Positions 36,641 to 46,680 of a stretch of DNA of 64,000 bases are shown one piece after another. Origin of the DNA: Acanthosoma haemorrhoidale (taxonomy: Eukaryota; Arthropoda; Insecta; Hemiptera; Acanthosomatidae); NCBI GenBank assembly GCA_930367205.1, contig OV884014.1, positions 113,503,153-113,567,152 on the forward strand. Reading direction: 5' to 3'. The first letter of the stretch is position 1; every line of letters begins with the position of its first letter. The notes under the pieces were generated by a model, which was given only the letters and a program-made list of their open reading frames with translations, did no database searches and was not told the DNA's origin. Position numbers and translations under genes: made by a program.

Positions 36641-36905
36641 TGTAGCGACCGCTAACTACATAAGATAAATCACCCTATACTCTATTGTATATATATTGTA
36701 AATTAATTTAAACAAATGTAAATAACATTACCAAACCATAAATCATGGTAAATAATGTAAACAATTAAAGGCGCAGCTGCAAGTCAATTAGTTAGACACT
36801 GGGGACCCTCACCCGCTACCCATAGCCGGTAGTAAAGCGACCCAGGCCAGGCCGACAACTGAGGAGAAAGGGCCACCGCATACTGAGCTGGCATTGGGTA
36901 CAATA
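36641..36905 (+). mobile_element. 5' part of an LTR-A copy, cut by a Tigger fragment
   Basis: Begins TGTAGCGACCGCTAACTACA and follows the 13.1-kb LTR through the short TA tract, the AATTAAAGG region and 'CACCGCATACTGAGC' near 36873. Similarity ends near 36905, where pogo/Tigger sequence begins. The 3' half of the LTR is missing. Confidence 0.75.
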
Positions 36906-37478
36906 AAACCTGATATGATTGTGATTTTGATGTCTGGGAAGTGATTTTGTCCTTGTTCTTCAGGATTGATGTGATCGTGGAACGAGGGACGTTAAAACGC
37001 TTGGATGCGTCAATTTGCTTAAATCCACTGGCCACGGCCTTAATGATTTGTTGTTTCTCTTTAATAGAGAGGCTAAATGTTTTCAGATGCATGGTAACGT
37101 GTCACAACGATAACGAAAACGAGACTGAACTGTAGAAACGAAAGAAAAGCTTAGTACAATTCCTAAAACTTTCCCTCTCTCCTCTCCTTATTTCCTTTCA
37201 GTAAAAAGAGTACGAATTACATATGGGATTTCATAGAAAACATTTATCTCGCACTCATTCTGCTCTCTGGTCTCTCACTGTCCTCTTTCCCTTTCTTGAA
37301 ATAGTACAAATTAACGAAGTTTTTAAGCTGGAAATACGTATTATGAAGCGTTTTAAGTGACCTCGAGCCTAAAAATAATACGAATTACCGAGGGGACTGA
37401 AATGCATTGTTTTTATACCACTTACCGGGATTTTTTCTAAGGACCGGCAAATTTGTACGAAATATCGGAACTCCACTG
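36906..37478 (-). mobile_element. pogo/Tigger element, 5' end and truncated transposase
   Basis: The outer end reads (minus strand) CAGTGGAGTTCCGATATTTC, starting at 37478 after a TA at 37479-37480. This fits the CAGT...-TA ends of the pogo group. The coding frame starts at 37092 (MHLKTFSLSIKEKQQIIKAV) and shows the CENP-B-like N-terminal helix-turn-helix (IDASKRFNVPRSTITSILKN, then KDKI). It ends where LTR-A sequence begins, so the DDE domain and the other end are lost. Confidence 0.8.
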
Positions 37479-37480
37479 TA

Positions 37481-38790
37481 TTTGCAAAATGTGGAAATCA
37501 AGTGACATTTTTATTTTGTAACGATATATTTGTTTCTGTTTTTTTGAACTTTTAGATAACATTTAAACCGTAGATTCGAATTTTTTTATCTCCTTCTTAT
37601 TTGGAAAGAAAGAAAATTAGAAGAGGAATGGGAATAGTGGATGGGAAGTGGGCAGCATTAGGGCAGAAGTGGGCAATAAAATTTGCCCCCCCCTCTCCAC
37701 TGCGGCACAACCAACCCCTGAAGAAAGGGGAAGAGGAATTTAATATTTTATTCCGACAACCTTTTAAGGATCCTCCTACGTGCCCCCTCTTCCTCCAGCC
37801 ATTCCTCTCCTGTCATGAAGATAGTCCAGGCTCTGGAGATACCCAAAAGGTCTAGCTAACAACAACTGACTCATGAAGCGCAATGTATCAAGCACTGGTT
37901 CATCCTAGCATTACACCTGTTCACCTGTCCTGTTAATGTCCACCAGTCATCCTGGACTAGTTAATAAATGTATTTTAACCAATTATCGAACTATTGAGGA
38001 ATTTTCATACTTGAAGTAGTTCAGGGCTATATAACAGTATGTTAACTATGCATTTTCTAAAAGTTAGTTTTGATATTGAGATTGTCTCAGCTGAAGGAAG
38101 AACCAGGAGGAAAGTATTTCAGACGCTGTGTAATTGAGTGAGAAACGCGGATAAATGATAAGACGGCTTGATAAATGAGTTAATTAGAAGGACAAAGTAG
38201 ATCCGTGGTTAAGATCTTTTTAGCCTGTGGGATAGGGATTTGTTGAAGGGACAAGCTGGATAAAGGGATGACCAAAAGCAAAGCTAGAAGTGTGGAAACT
38301 GTTGTATCTACTGGGGGTCAAGGAAGCGATGCATAGGTTAGAATTAGAAACATAGAAACGACATTAGTTACCTTCGATTTCGGGTTTTCTAAACATGGAC
38401 TCATGCATTTAATTCCGTATACCGTCTACAACTATAAGCAGACTGTTAACCTACTTGAGATATATGAGAGACTTAATTATTTTAGATTATACATAGCCAG
38501 AATTATTTTGATAACAAAACCTCTTGAAGGGAATACGAGAGATTTTGAACCAAACCTTGAACAAATAAATCCTTCATAAACATGCCCTTAAGCCGAAAAT
38601 GGCCTTACAATACCCTGCATGAATAAATAAATAAAGCTGCTGAGAGGGTATAATAAAGACATGGGCTCACTAACAGACCATTATCGCAAGAGTGGCCGAG
38701 CGGAATAGGGATATAGGGTGTTCATATTATGGGATGTTCTCTCGCACTATCTCATGGGCTTTTTAAACTATATCTGCATCGTCCACACAA
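37481..38790. other. Unassigned region
   Basis: An 84-codon frame at 37601-37855 is purine-rich and unrecognised. A tRNA-like string GTGGCCGAGCGG at 38692 has no matching T-arm (see rejected items). Nothing else is seen. Confidence 0.45.
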
Positions 38791-38792
38791 TA

Positions 38793-39628
38793 TAAAGGGC
38801 GTCCCAGAAGTAAAGCAAGAATTTGCCACCGTTTGTGCAATAAAGTGCTGGCAACCCTAAAAGAAAATTTTCACAGGTGACAATGCAGGGTTAGTAAAAA
38901 AGGACGTTACACGATAGAACAACGTGTCTTTATTGTTGAACATTATCTCAATAATAATGAAAGTTTAGTGGCCGCAGTTCGAAAATTTTAAACAAAATAT
39001 GGTCGGAATAGTGTTTTAATTTCATCAACTGTAAAGAGATAAATTGACAAATTTAGGGAGACTTGATCAGTTGTAGACACTAAACACACTGGTCGTCCAA
39101 AAACAAGCCGTTCAAATGGCAATATCGAAGCAGTGCGTGAGAGTTGTTGAAAATCCACAATACAGTTTTTTGTGCCGAAGTCGGATGATATTAATGTGGC
39201 CAATATGTGGTTTCAACAAAATGGGGCCACATACCATTCAGCCCATGAAACAATTCAAATACTGCATGAGACATTTCCAGATCGTGTACTCTCTCGTTCC
39301 GGTGATCAGAATTGGCCCCCTAGATCGTGTGATTTAACACCTTTAGATTTCTTTTTATAAGGGAATTTGAAGTCACAGGTGTATGTCAACAAGCACATCC
39401 ACCCGTACATTAAAATAGGAAATTCAACGCTGCATCAACGAAATTAAAAAACGCAAAAGATTGCGTATGTGCCAGCAAAGTCGTGGAGGCCATTTGCCCG
39501 ATGTGTTATTCCATTAATAACCCTATCCTATTTACTTTATAATTCAATAAAAAAAATAACAAAAAAAATACTAAAAACTGTGTTTTCTATTTAAATCTAA
39601 TATTGCGTTAACTCTGGGACATCCTTTA
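38793..39628 (+). mobile_element. mariner-superfamily element, internally deleted (copy 1)
   Basis: The ends are AAAGGGCGTCCCAGAAGTAAAG and, inverted, AAAGGATGTCCCAGAGTTAA, each with TA outside. The coding relic starts YTIEQRVFIVEHYLNNNESL, a DUF4817-type helix-turn-helix, then HTGRPKTSRSNGNIEAVRES. It jumps directly to WFQQNGATYHSAHETIQILH and SGDQNWPPRSCDLTPLDFFL near the end. The middle of the catalytic domain is missing and there are several stops. The copy at 58443 has its deletion at the same place. Confidence 0.85.
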
Positions 39629-39726
39629 TAAACTAGATTCAGGAGTACAGGATTCTGTGTTTAATTTAAGCTTATTTCGGTGTAGAAACATCAACGACAT
39701 TGCTTTTTTATCTTTAAAGTCATTTT

Positions 39727-40056
39727 TTGGTCCCCCCCGACCCGAAAAACCGTCCCCTGAGACAGTACAAGGACGAGAATAGAGCGGCACCCCAGTCCCA
39801 CATATCAGTCGATGGTTATAAAGAGTGTTTTATAGGACATGAGGTATGGTCGGCGGATGTAGATAAAAAACATGTACACCTCAGATTCAAAAATACAATG
39901 AAAAGATGTTTAATTGTAATAGGAAATAACGTTTGGGCCGACAACCTCGGAACCTCCATTATAAAACACTTCAGTTCTTCCGAGAGATTCCTCAGAAAAC
40001 CCCGTGTGCGTGAAGACATCGTGTGCACTGGAGTACTTCATCACTGTCGGTACTAA
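39727..40056 (+). other. Unrecognised 109-codon open frame
   Basis: The frame MVPPDPKNRPLRQYKDENRA to VREDIVCTGVLHHCRY stands in a locally less AT-rich patch. It has no transmembrane segment, signal peptide or familiar motif. It may be a relic of an unknown repeat, a host exon or chance. Two minus-strand frames overlap it. Confidence 0.25.
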
Positions 40057-40489
40057 CCCTACATTAGTCAGCAACTCAACTGATCTCTCCCGCCGGGGAA
40101 ATATCTTGTTCAAAATATAAATCAATGAGAACATAATAATAAATATTAAACAACAACGCGTAAAAAAGCTAGAAGCTTATAATGCGGTTATATCACGTGA
40201 TTAAATCATTATGGCAGTGGAATGTAATGGCACTATCGGTTTACTTGGTAACACGTTGGAACAAATTATACAAACAAGGAATACTTTTGGTACATCTTAC
40301 AAACAGAACCCTGGTGAAAACCCGACAGCAGATGTGACCACACTATTAGAACAAGACACATCTCTACACTTATAGTAACTGACAGTAGATGCATTGTCCA
40401 GTGCACGGGCCAGTGCATGTAACTATTGTTACATAAGTTATAACTGATTTGTTGCCCTATTCCATCGAGCCAGACGAAATTCAGTTAAG

Positions 40490-41138
40490 TTGCTTGTCGG
40501 ATCGTCACTAGGGAGGTGCCTGATCATCCTAGCCCTGGTGACAAGCGGATAGTTCGAGTTTTTATAATAAGGACAATCGTTCCATGACGGCGTTAATATC
40601 TGACTCCATTTTTATGATAGATATGTGCCCCGACAATGCACTATGTTCAAGAGAAGAGGTACAGAGGTTTCATAAAGAATTAGTCAAGTTTTCAGAGTTC
40701 GAGTGGAAACCAAGCAAGCGTCACGAGTAAAGACCACGGGAGAGTCACGAGAGAGACTCGCGAGGAGGCTGACGAGGAGACTAGTGAGGAGACTAACTAA
40801 CAGGGCCAGTAGCCCTGCCTTAAGTACCCTCTCTACTTCCTGCTGAGAGGCTGCGAGGGTCTAATCCGGCGGTTGGGGGCTTTGGACACCTGTGGTGCTG
40901 TACCCACGCTTAATTACCCGACCCCTTGTTTCCCGGAGGTAGAGAGGCCTTCTAAAGGGTTGTCAAGTTTATGACTGTTTATGACTGCCAGCTGGTGACC
41001 CTTTCATGTTTATGACTGCCAGCTGGTTACCCTTTCTCGTTTATGACTTAGTTGGCTTCCGCCTTTTATTGCTTAACACTTTTACAATGATTTACATTTG
41101 TTTATAATACATTTAGTTCATGTTATTTTACTTTTTCT

Positions 41139-41195
<57 letters not shown>
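40490..41195 (-). mobile_element. LTR-A copy, left part (interrupted by gypsy)
   Basis: The reverse LTR-A begins at 40495 (TGTCGGATCGTCACTAGGG) after the target duplication TTGCT (40490-40494). It contains the TGACTCCAT block at 40601-40609 and 'CCCGACAATGCACTATGTTC' at 40629. It runs into a TA repeat of 27 units (41142-41195), where the gypsy element was inserted. The right part continues at 46681. Confidence 0.92.
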
Positions 41196-41197
<2 letters not shown>

Positions 41198-41382
41198 TTA
41201 ATGCTTACCGGCTTTAGAATTAAGAAACAAAGGGAAAAAAAGGTACAGAGAAACAACACGCTTGAAAGTTAGAACTAGACTGTTTATTTCGAGTCTATAA
41301 CCCTGTATATTTACATTCGGGATGTTTACATCCCGACGTTCGGGGATTAAGGTTGAGTACTGATGCTGCCCGGAGCTTAACT
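41196..41382 (-). repeat. gypsy 3' LTR
   Basis: 187 bp, plus-strand ends AGTTAATGC and GAGCTTAACT. It appears identical to the LTR at 46494-46680. A diverged relative stands alone at 59325-59501. Confidence 0.95.
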
Positions 41383-41394
41383 CCCCCCTGCCAG
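41383..41394 (-). promoter_or_regulatory. gypsy polypurine tract
   Basis: Immediately upstream of the 3' LTR the minus strand reads GGCAGGGGGG followed by the LTR start AGTTAAG. In this element group such a purine run primes plus-strand DNA synthesis. Confidence 0.75.
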
Positions 41395-41809
41395 TTTACG
41401 CACATCTCCTCGTAAACTATGAAGTCTAAGTCTAAATTGAGGACGACTTAGGCGATATTACGATCACTCTCCTAATCGTACTAAGGGAGCGAAGGCCAGC
41501 CCAAACAGTACACAACCTGTAATCCCTTACATTCGGTCGTATTTATAAGACACTTATAGTCCAAATAAAACGCTGCTTCTAACACTGCAGCCACTAGTGA
41601 CAAAATAAAAAAAAACAAAAAAAAATTACATGGCTCATTACTCACAGAAAACAATGGCATCTTACACGCTACGCAAAGTCGATATTTCTACACAGCCTGT
41701 GTACATTCTAAAAATACAACAAAAAAAAAATACTTCTACAAATGGTACAAAGTGTACGTATGTATACTATACCAAATTTGGCTACGTGCAGAAGCGAGGA
41801 CACTCCAAC

Positions 41810-43315
41810 TCACTCATGGCCAGCACCCTTCCCCCCTGGTGGAAGTTTTAACTGTTCGACGTGGACGTTCCTCCGTTTCGTCGGAGGTCTTGTACTCTCG
41901 ATGGTGACGATGTTATGCTCCCTGATCACCACCACCTTGAATGGACCCTCGTATCTGATCGACTCTTTGCTCCGATTAGAGCCAATTTTACGATATACAA
42001 TCGTCCCAATTTTAAGGTCCCCTATTCGACCCCGGACTTTGAGGTTTACCCGAGAAACTCTCTTGACCTTCTCCCTCACGATTTTGTCACGAACTTTGCC
42101 CCAAAGTTTTCCGAGCTCTAAGTGAGCACTTAACATTTGCTCCGCCATTCCCTCGTCCGCCACCGTCTCTGTCCCGTTCCGGCGCCTCGCGCGCAGTCCG
42201 AAGAGGATCTCGAACGGCGTAAACCCCGTGGTGGAGTGGATGGAATGATTGTATGCCGCCACTGCCTTCGGCATCGCCTCGTTCGCCGGCAGACCCTTTT
42301 CTACCTGATACACCCGCAGGTGGTCACTCAAGGTACTGTGCAACCTTTCGATGCCTCCGCGACTCTTAGGATGTCCTGGGGTGTTGAGATGCCACACGAT
42401 ATCAAGATTTTTCATCTCCGTCCGAACGTTTGCATTATCGAACTCCCTACCCCCATCAGACGAGATTCGGTCCGGTACCCCATAAAACTGGAACCACGTT
42501 CGTAATGCCTGTAAGACGGCGTTGGATGATTTGTCTTTTACGGCGTACGCCATAGCTACCTTACTGAAGGTATCTATTGTCGTAACCCACTTATACCCCT
42601 TCCAAGTGAACGTGTCAATCTGTAGTTCACTCAGTGGCGTCTCTGCTGTGGTTGTTTCCTCCTGTTGTCTCTGTGGTGGGTGTCGATCATATTTAGTCTT
42701 AAGACATATATCGCACGTTCCTAAAATCTCTTGGATCGTCTTTTTCATATCCCACCAGAAGTACCGTCGCTGTAATGCTTGCAAAGTCTCCGGCGCACCG
42801 CGGTGGTTCGTCTTCCCTTGATGGTAGGCAAGCGTTACTTCCCGCTGCCGTTCCTCATCACGCAGTGTCTGGACCATAGACAGACAACGAACAAACGATC
42901 GATCAATACCCAGTTGTTCTGTTCTCCATAATTTCTTGATCAGATCCCACACTGTCGCGTTGCCGACAAATAGATGAAAGGTCTTCCCTGGTCTGGATGC
43001 ATCTTTCAATGCCTGGCAAATTTGGTCACCCTTGACACCCGGTTGGGACCAGATTGTCGTAATACTATTCTTGCCATAGTTTTCATGAGTAGCTCGCATC
43101 AGGCCGGTCGTTTGCGTCTTCCAAATAATTTGTCGCCGTTTATCGTTAATCATACCCTCGATCATCTCCATTTCCACCGGACGTTCTCCGGCAGATTCTT
43201 CCGCTTCTTGGTGTTCGCTCCCATCGCTATCGTCCCGCGTACCGCGACTTCCATCTTCCCCGGGCGCCCATCCATTGTCTGTGATCCCCGGACGTTTCCC
43301 CTTCCTCGACTGCAT
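41810..43315 (-). CDS. gypsy integrase (C-terminal part of Pol)
   Basis: Integrase inserts the cDNA copy of the element into the genome. The 501-codon frame shows the zinc-binding HHCC pattern (H165 in AYHQGKTNH, H171, C201 and C204 in GTCDICLKT). The catalytic triad follows: D234 (LQIDTF), D287 (ISSDGGREFD) and E323 (GGIERLHSTL), a DD35E spacing. A C-terminal region ends RNVHVEQLKLPPGGKGAGHE, with the GPF-type motif YEGPFKVV before it. An in-frame TAA stands right before its first ATG. It overlaps the upstream pol frame by 89 bases in another frame, so it needs a +1 shift between 43227 and 43315 or reflects an indel. The catalytic residues are intact. Confidence 0.93.
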   Translation of the reverse strand: MQSRKGKRPGITDNGWAPGEDGSRGTRDDSDGSEHQEAEESAGERPVEMEMIEGMINDKRRQIIWKTQTTGLMRATHENYGKNSITTIWSQPGVKGDQICQALKDASRPGKTFHLFVGNATVWDLIKKLWRTEQLGIDRSFVRCLSMVQTLRDEERQREVTLAYHQGKTNHRGAPETLQALQRRYFWWDMKKTIQEILGTCDICLKTKYDRHPPQRQQEETTTAETPLSELQIDTFTWKGYKWVTTIDTFSKVAMAYAVKDKSSNAVLQALRTWFQFYGVPDRISSDGGREFDNANVRTEMKNLDIVWHLNTPGHPKSRGGIERLHSTLSDHLRVYQVEKGLPANEAMPKAVAAYNHSIHSTTGFTPFEILFGLRARRRNGTETVADEGMAEQMLSAHLELGKLWGKVRDKIVREKVKRVSRVNLKVRGRIGDLKIGTIVYRKIGSNRSKESIRYEGPFKVVVIREHNIVTIESTRPPTKRRNVHVEQLKLPPGGKGAGHE

Positions 43316-44081
43316 TTACGGTAATCGCTCGAGATAGCCAGTCCGCCACTACATTGTCCTTCCCTGGTTTGTATACAATTTCCAGGTTGTATTGGGACAA
43401 AAACTCCTTCCAGCGTGTCACCCTGGCTGATGATTCCTTAAGCTTCCCCACCCATTGAAGAGGTCTGTGGTCCGTATGTACTCTGAATCTCCGCCCGAAG
43501 ACGTATGGACGAAAATGGTCAATAGCCCATATGATGCCAAGAAGTTCACGCTCGAGGGCACTGTACCGCGCTTCCGTGTCGGTCAGTCTTCGACTCGCGT
43601 ACGCCACTGGTCGTTCCCCCCCATTTCCCTCCTGCGACAGCACCGCTCCCAATGCATACTCACTTGCGTCGGTGGTGATAGTAAATAGCTTCTCAAAATC
43701 GGGAAACGCCAGGATTGGTTCCTCTTGCAGTCGAGCCATGCATTTTCGAAGGTTTTGCTCCATAATAGGTGTAATCGCTATCCGCGCCCCCTTCCGCAGC
43801 AGGTTACTGATGGGTACGAGATACTCTGCCATGTCTGGCACAAAACGCCGATAGTAATTTAGCGTACCTAAAAGTCGCCGAATGCCCTCGACGTCTTTCG
43901 GCACCGCTATCTTTCGAATTGCGTCGACTTTTGCAGAATCCGGCTGGACTCCCTTCCTCGAGATGGTATGCCCTAAGAAGTTGATCCGATCCTCTCCCAG
44001 CGATGATTTTTCCATCGACAATTTTAACCCGAATTCACGCAAACGTCGAAATACCCTCCGGAGATCTTCGATGTGTTCGGA
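43227..44081 (-). CDS. gypsy Pol middle part: RT thumb and RNase H
   Basis: This frame continues the RT frame after the TAA at 44082-44084; the first ATG is at 44042. It begins with the RT tail (NFLGHTISRKGVQPDSAKV, LLGTLNYYRRFVPDMAEY). RNase H follows, with D125 in TITTDASEYALGAVLSQ, E164/E166 in SALERELLGI and D191 in HTDHRPL, the acidic cluster that degrades RNA in RNA-DNA hybrids. The frame closes at 43227, where the integrase frame overlaps. Because of the internal stop and the frame change, a full Pol is not made from this copy by ordinary translation. Confidence 0.92.
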   Translation of the reverse strand, partial: SEHIEDLRRVFRRLREFGLKLSMEKSSLGEDRINFLGHTISRKGVQPDSAKVDAIRKIAVPKDVEGIRRLLGTLNYYRRFVPDMAEYLVPISNLLRKGARIAITPIMEQNLRKCMARLQEEPILAFPDFEKLFTITTDASEYALGAVLSQEGNGGERPVAYASRRLTDTEARYSALERELLGIIWAIDHFRPYVFGRRFRVHTDHRPLQWVGKLKESSARVTRWKEFLSQYNLEIVYKPGKDNVVADWLSRAITVNAVEEGETSGDHRQWMGARGRWKSRYAGR

Positions 44082-45182
44082 TTATGTTCGGCTGAAGATC
44101 AACAGATCGTCCATATAAATCTGGCATACCGCCTCGTCTATCCCCCTCAGGATTTCGTCCATCAATCTCTGGAAAGTAATCGGAGCGTTGTTCAAACCAA
44201 ATGGCATCCGAGTGAACTCATAGTGCCCCCTCTCGAAAGTAAACGCTGTTTTGTGTTGATCGGTAGCGCTCATTTTGATTTGATGGTACCCTGCTTTCAA
44301 ATCCAAAGTGCTAAAGATTGTGGCTCCATTCAGTCTGTCGAGAATGTCCTCAAAACGGGGAATCGGATACTTCTCATCCGTTGTGTTTTCATTTAATTTT
44401 CTAAAATCGACGACGACTCTATATCTCTCCCCCTCCTCTCCCGGTTTACTCTTCTTTCGTACTGCCCACAGAGGACTATTATAAGGGGATGTGCTATCAA
44501 CGATTATACCCTGTCGTCTTAAGCTGTCGATTTCTGTCCGGATATGTTGGCGGAGTGCCTGCGGATATCGTCTCTCCTTCACGTACGTTATTCGGTCAGA
44601 TTTTAATGGGATTTCATGTACTGTCTTCCCCGTTGCCCCAAGCATATCACCCTCCACGTAAAAAATATCTCCGAACTCCCTACGTAAGCTTTCCCTCCAG
44701 TCCACAACTTTCTTGACTGCCCCTATCCGCGCACTCCCACCTCTTACGGTCCCTTGACATTGATAAGTAACCCCCCCCAACTTGATCCGCCACTCCTTTC
44801 CCTTGTTCTCTACAAGCGCGCCTACCCGACCCAATAAGTCACACCCCACTATTATTTCATACTCGCGCGGCATGTACTCCACAATATGTACGTTAATATC
44901 GCCCTTTTTTTTCGCCCATTTCTCTAAATTCACGACCGCCTCTCCCGCCACTTTACAGGGCCCGCCCAGGGTAATTAACTTGCACTTACATACCTTGACC
45001 TGGAGTGCCCTCTCTCTGCCATACAGCCGCTCCAACGCACCGCGTGACATTATGGTATTGGTGCTTCCTGTATCCACCAAGCACCTCTCTCCCCCCTCGA
45101 CTCTAATTATTGGCAACTCGCACAGTTTCCCTCTCACTGTATTACACTTTAGGGTGCGGTCGCCACTCTGCTGCCACCCTCC
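44082..45182 (-). CDS. gypsy Pol N-terminal part: protease and reverse transcriptase
   Basis: The frame is continuous with gag: directly after the gag TGA (45183-45185) it stays open to the TAA at 44082. A first GTG lies at 45137; numbering from there, the aspartic protease active site CLVDTGSTNTIMS has its Asp at residue 22. The RT shows RVVVDFRKLNENTT, FSTLDLKAGYHQIK, RMPFGLNNAPITFQ and the YMDDLLIFS box at residues 341-349, so the polymerase aspartates are intact. The TAA falls three codons after this box, in the middle of the RT palm-to-thumb region, which indicates a nonsense mutation. Confidence 0.93.
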   Translation of the reverse strand, partial: GGWQQSGDRTLKCNTVRGKLCELPIIRVEGGERCLVDTGSTNTIMSRGALERLYGRERALQVKVCKCKLITLGGPCKVAGEAVVNLEKWAKKKGDINVHIVEYMPREYEIIVGCDLLGRVGALVENKGKEWRIKLGGVTYQCQGTVRGGSARIGAVKKVVDWRESLRREFGDIFYVEGDMLGATGKTVHEIPLKSDRITYVKERRYPQALRQHIRTEIDSLRRQGIIVDSTSPYNSPLWAVRKKSKPGEEGERYRVVVDFRKLNENTTDEKYPIPRFEDILDRLNGATIFSTLDLKAGYHQIKMSATDQHKTAFTFERGHYEFTRMPFGLNNAPITFQRLMDEILRGIDEAVCQIYMDDLLIFSRT

Positions 45183-46385
45183 TCAGGCTGCCACACGCCG
45201 CTCCCATCTTCTCGAAGTAGTCTTCTTTCGCTCATGCTCTCGGCTCCTGTCGCGAGCCGGCTCTTCTTCCGTTTCCGACGTTCCTGACGCTCCTGAAGAT
45301 TCCTCAGCTGAAGATTCATTACCCCTGGGTGATATATTTCTTCTTTCCCGCATCGTTTGCGTATTCACTTCCATGGGTTCTGCCCTATGAACATCTCTCC
45401 TCCGATACACGTAAGGGCAATGCCTAGCGATATGCCCCTCCTCACTGCACTCGAAACATTTTGTGCGGGGGCACTGTGCCACTAAATGACTCGTCTTCCC
45501 GCACCCATGGCATTTTCTCTCTTCTCTGCGGGGTCCGTACCTGGGTCTCGCCGCCCTGAACCTCCTTTCGCCTGCCGCTCCCCTGTCCCTACCGATTGGT
45601 GTTTCGACTTTTTTCCAATTTGATTTAGGGACCCTGGTTCTTCTGTACACTATCCGGCTCCATTCTCCCTCATCCTCATGTATCCTCGATTCCTCCTCCC
45701 TGGCGCTGGTGTCAATCATGACTTGGGCACATTCGAGGAATGAGCGCTCATTAGGGAATACCTCTTTTCTCCCTGTTTCCTTCGCCAACTGTACCTTTAG
45801 TATAGTAGACAGAAATCCCATTCTGCCCTCTACCTCTTCGATGCTCATTGTCTCTCTCATTTTCTCCATTATTTGATTATAACGGGTTAGAAGAACTGCG
45901 GCATATTGGCCGCTACTCTGCCTTGATGATTTTGTTTCCCGGAACATCTGGAAAATATCTTCTTCAGGCGTCCATCGCCCCCCTCCATATGCTTTCTTTA
46001 GCCGCATCTTCACCGTTTCCCACGACGTCTCCTCATCCGCTTGGATCTGGTTGAGAATCCTTCTCTTGACCCGACATATCAGGGCCGCTCTTAGTGACTC
46101 TGCATCCCTGGGGTCCAGAAGATTTTCCTCCGATTTTGCTAGAATTAAGGCAGTGAGGCGATCTCCTCCCTTCAGAAAGTGGTTGAGTTCTCCTAATTCG
46201 CCAGTGAACCATTCCAGCTCTGAAATTGCATTTCTCAGATCTTGAGTGTTCATTGCTTTCACTCTCATCAACGCAAGAGCGGTAGCATGAGCTTCTGGCA
46301 AAATGCCCACCCTTCTCGTTGCTACATGTTCCGCGCCATCCGCTACGTTCAGAACAGGTGGTCGTAGCACGCCTCCTTCCGCCAT
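45183..46385 (-). CDS. gypsy Gag with two zinc knuckles
   Basis: Gag forms the particle that packages the RNA. The 400-codon frame starts at ATG 46385, about 90 bases after the primer-binding site, and is alpha-helical and charged in its middle part, as gypsy Gag proteins usually are. Two CCHC knuckles of the C-x2-C-x4-H-x4-C type lie at residues 292-305 (CHGCGKTSHLVAQC) and 310-323 (CFECSEEGHIARHC). An acidic Ser/Glu-rich segment (NESSAEESSGASGTSETEEE) and a basic tail (KKTTSRRWERRVAA) follow. It ends at TGA 45183-45185, with pol in the same frame. Confidence 0.94.
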   Translation of the reverse strand: MAEGGVLRPPVLNVADGAEHVATRRVGILPEAHATALALMRVKAMNTQDLRNAISELEWFTGELGELNHFLKGGDRLTALILAKSEENLLDPRDAESLRAALICRVKRRILNQIQADEETSWETVKMRLKKAYGGGRWTPEEDIFQMFRETKSSRQSSGQYAAVLLTRYNQIMEKMRETMSIEEVEGRMGFLSTILKVQLAKETGRKEVFPNERSFLECAQVMIDTSAREEESRIHEDEGEWSRIVYRRTRVPKSNWKKVETPIGRDRGAAGERRFRAARPRYGPRREERKCHGCGKTSHLVAQCPRTKCFECSEEGHIARHCPYVYRRRDVHRAEPMEVNTQTMRERRNISPRGNESSAEESSGASGTSETEEEPARDRSREHERKKTTSRRWERRVAA

Positions 46386-46475
46386 TCTTTCTTCAATTTT
46401 TTATTTAACACGGCAAAAAGGAAAAAAAAAAAAAAATCGAACAGACGTCGCTTACTTTTCTTTCCACACCACGAG

Positions 46476-46494
46476 TTCACGGGTTTCGGCACCA
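46476..46494 (-). promoter_or_regulatory. gypsy primer-binding site
   Basis: Right after the 5' LTR the minus strand reads TGGTGCCGAAACCCGTGAA, beginning with the TGG that pairs with the CCA end of a tRNA; its T is shared with the LTR's last base. The matching tRNA would end TTCACGGGTTTCGGCACCA. I do not name the isoacceptor. Confidence 0.85.
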
Positions 46495-46680
46495 GTTAAT
46501 GCTTACCGGCTTTAGAATTAAGAAACAAAGGGAAAAAAAGGTACAGAGAAACAACACGCTTGAAAGTTAGAACTAGACTGTTTATTTCGAGTCTATAACC
46601 CTGTATATTTACATTCGGGATGTTTACATCCCGACGTTCGGGGATTAAGGTTGAGTACTGATGCTGCCCGGAGCTTAACT
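46494..46680 (-). repeat. gypsy 5' LTR
   Basis: 187 bp, apparently identical base for base to the 3' LTR at 41196-41382, which implies little time since insertion. Confidence 0.95.

Larger units (their letters stand above)
41196..46680 (-). mobile_element. Ty3/gypsy retrotransposon, nearly complete, no env
   Basis: A 5485-bp element on the minus strand with two 187-bp LTRs that look identical, a primer-binding site, gag, pol and a polypurine tract. LTR ends are AGTTAA...TTAACT, as in the insect gypsy group. It sits in a TA repeat; the target duplication is consistent with TATA but cannot be delimited inside the repeat. Only about 430 bp lie between the integrase stop and the 3' LTR, too little for an envelope gene. 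Gag and pol share one frame with a TGA between them, and pol has an internal TAA and a +1 frame change. Identical LTRs point to a recent insertion. Confidence 0.95.

Noticed and set aside
38690..38760. tRNA-Leu/Ser-like string GTGGCCGAGCGG
   Set aside because: Only the D-arm-like part is present; no T-arm (GGTTCGAATCC type) at the right distance and no acceptor stem pairing.
41383..41809. Possible envelope gene of the gypsy element
   Set aside because: Only about 430 bases, no long frame, no signal peptide or membrane segment.
41742..46515. Plus-strand open frames across the gypsy element (e.g. 44782-45390, 42137-42505)
   Set aside because: They are shadows of the minus-strand gag and pol frames, which carry all recognisable motifs.
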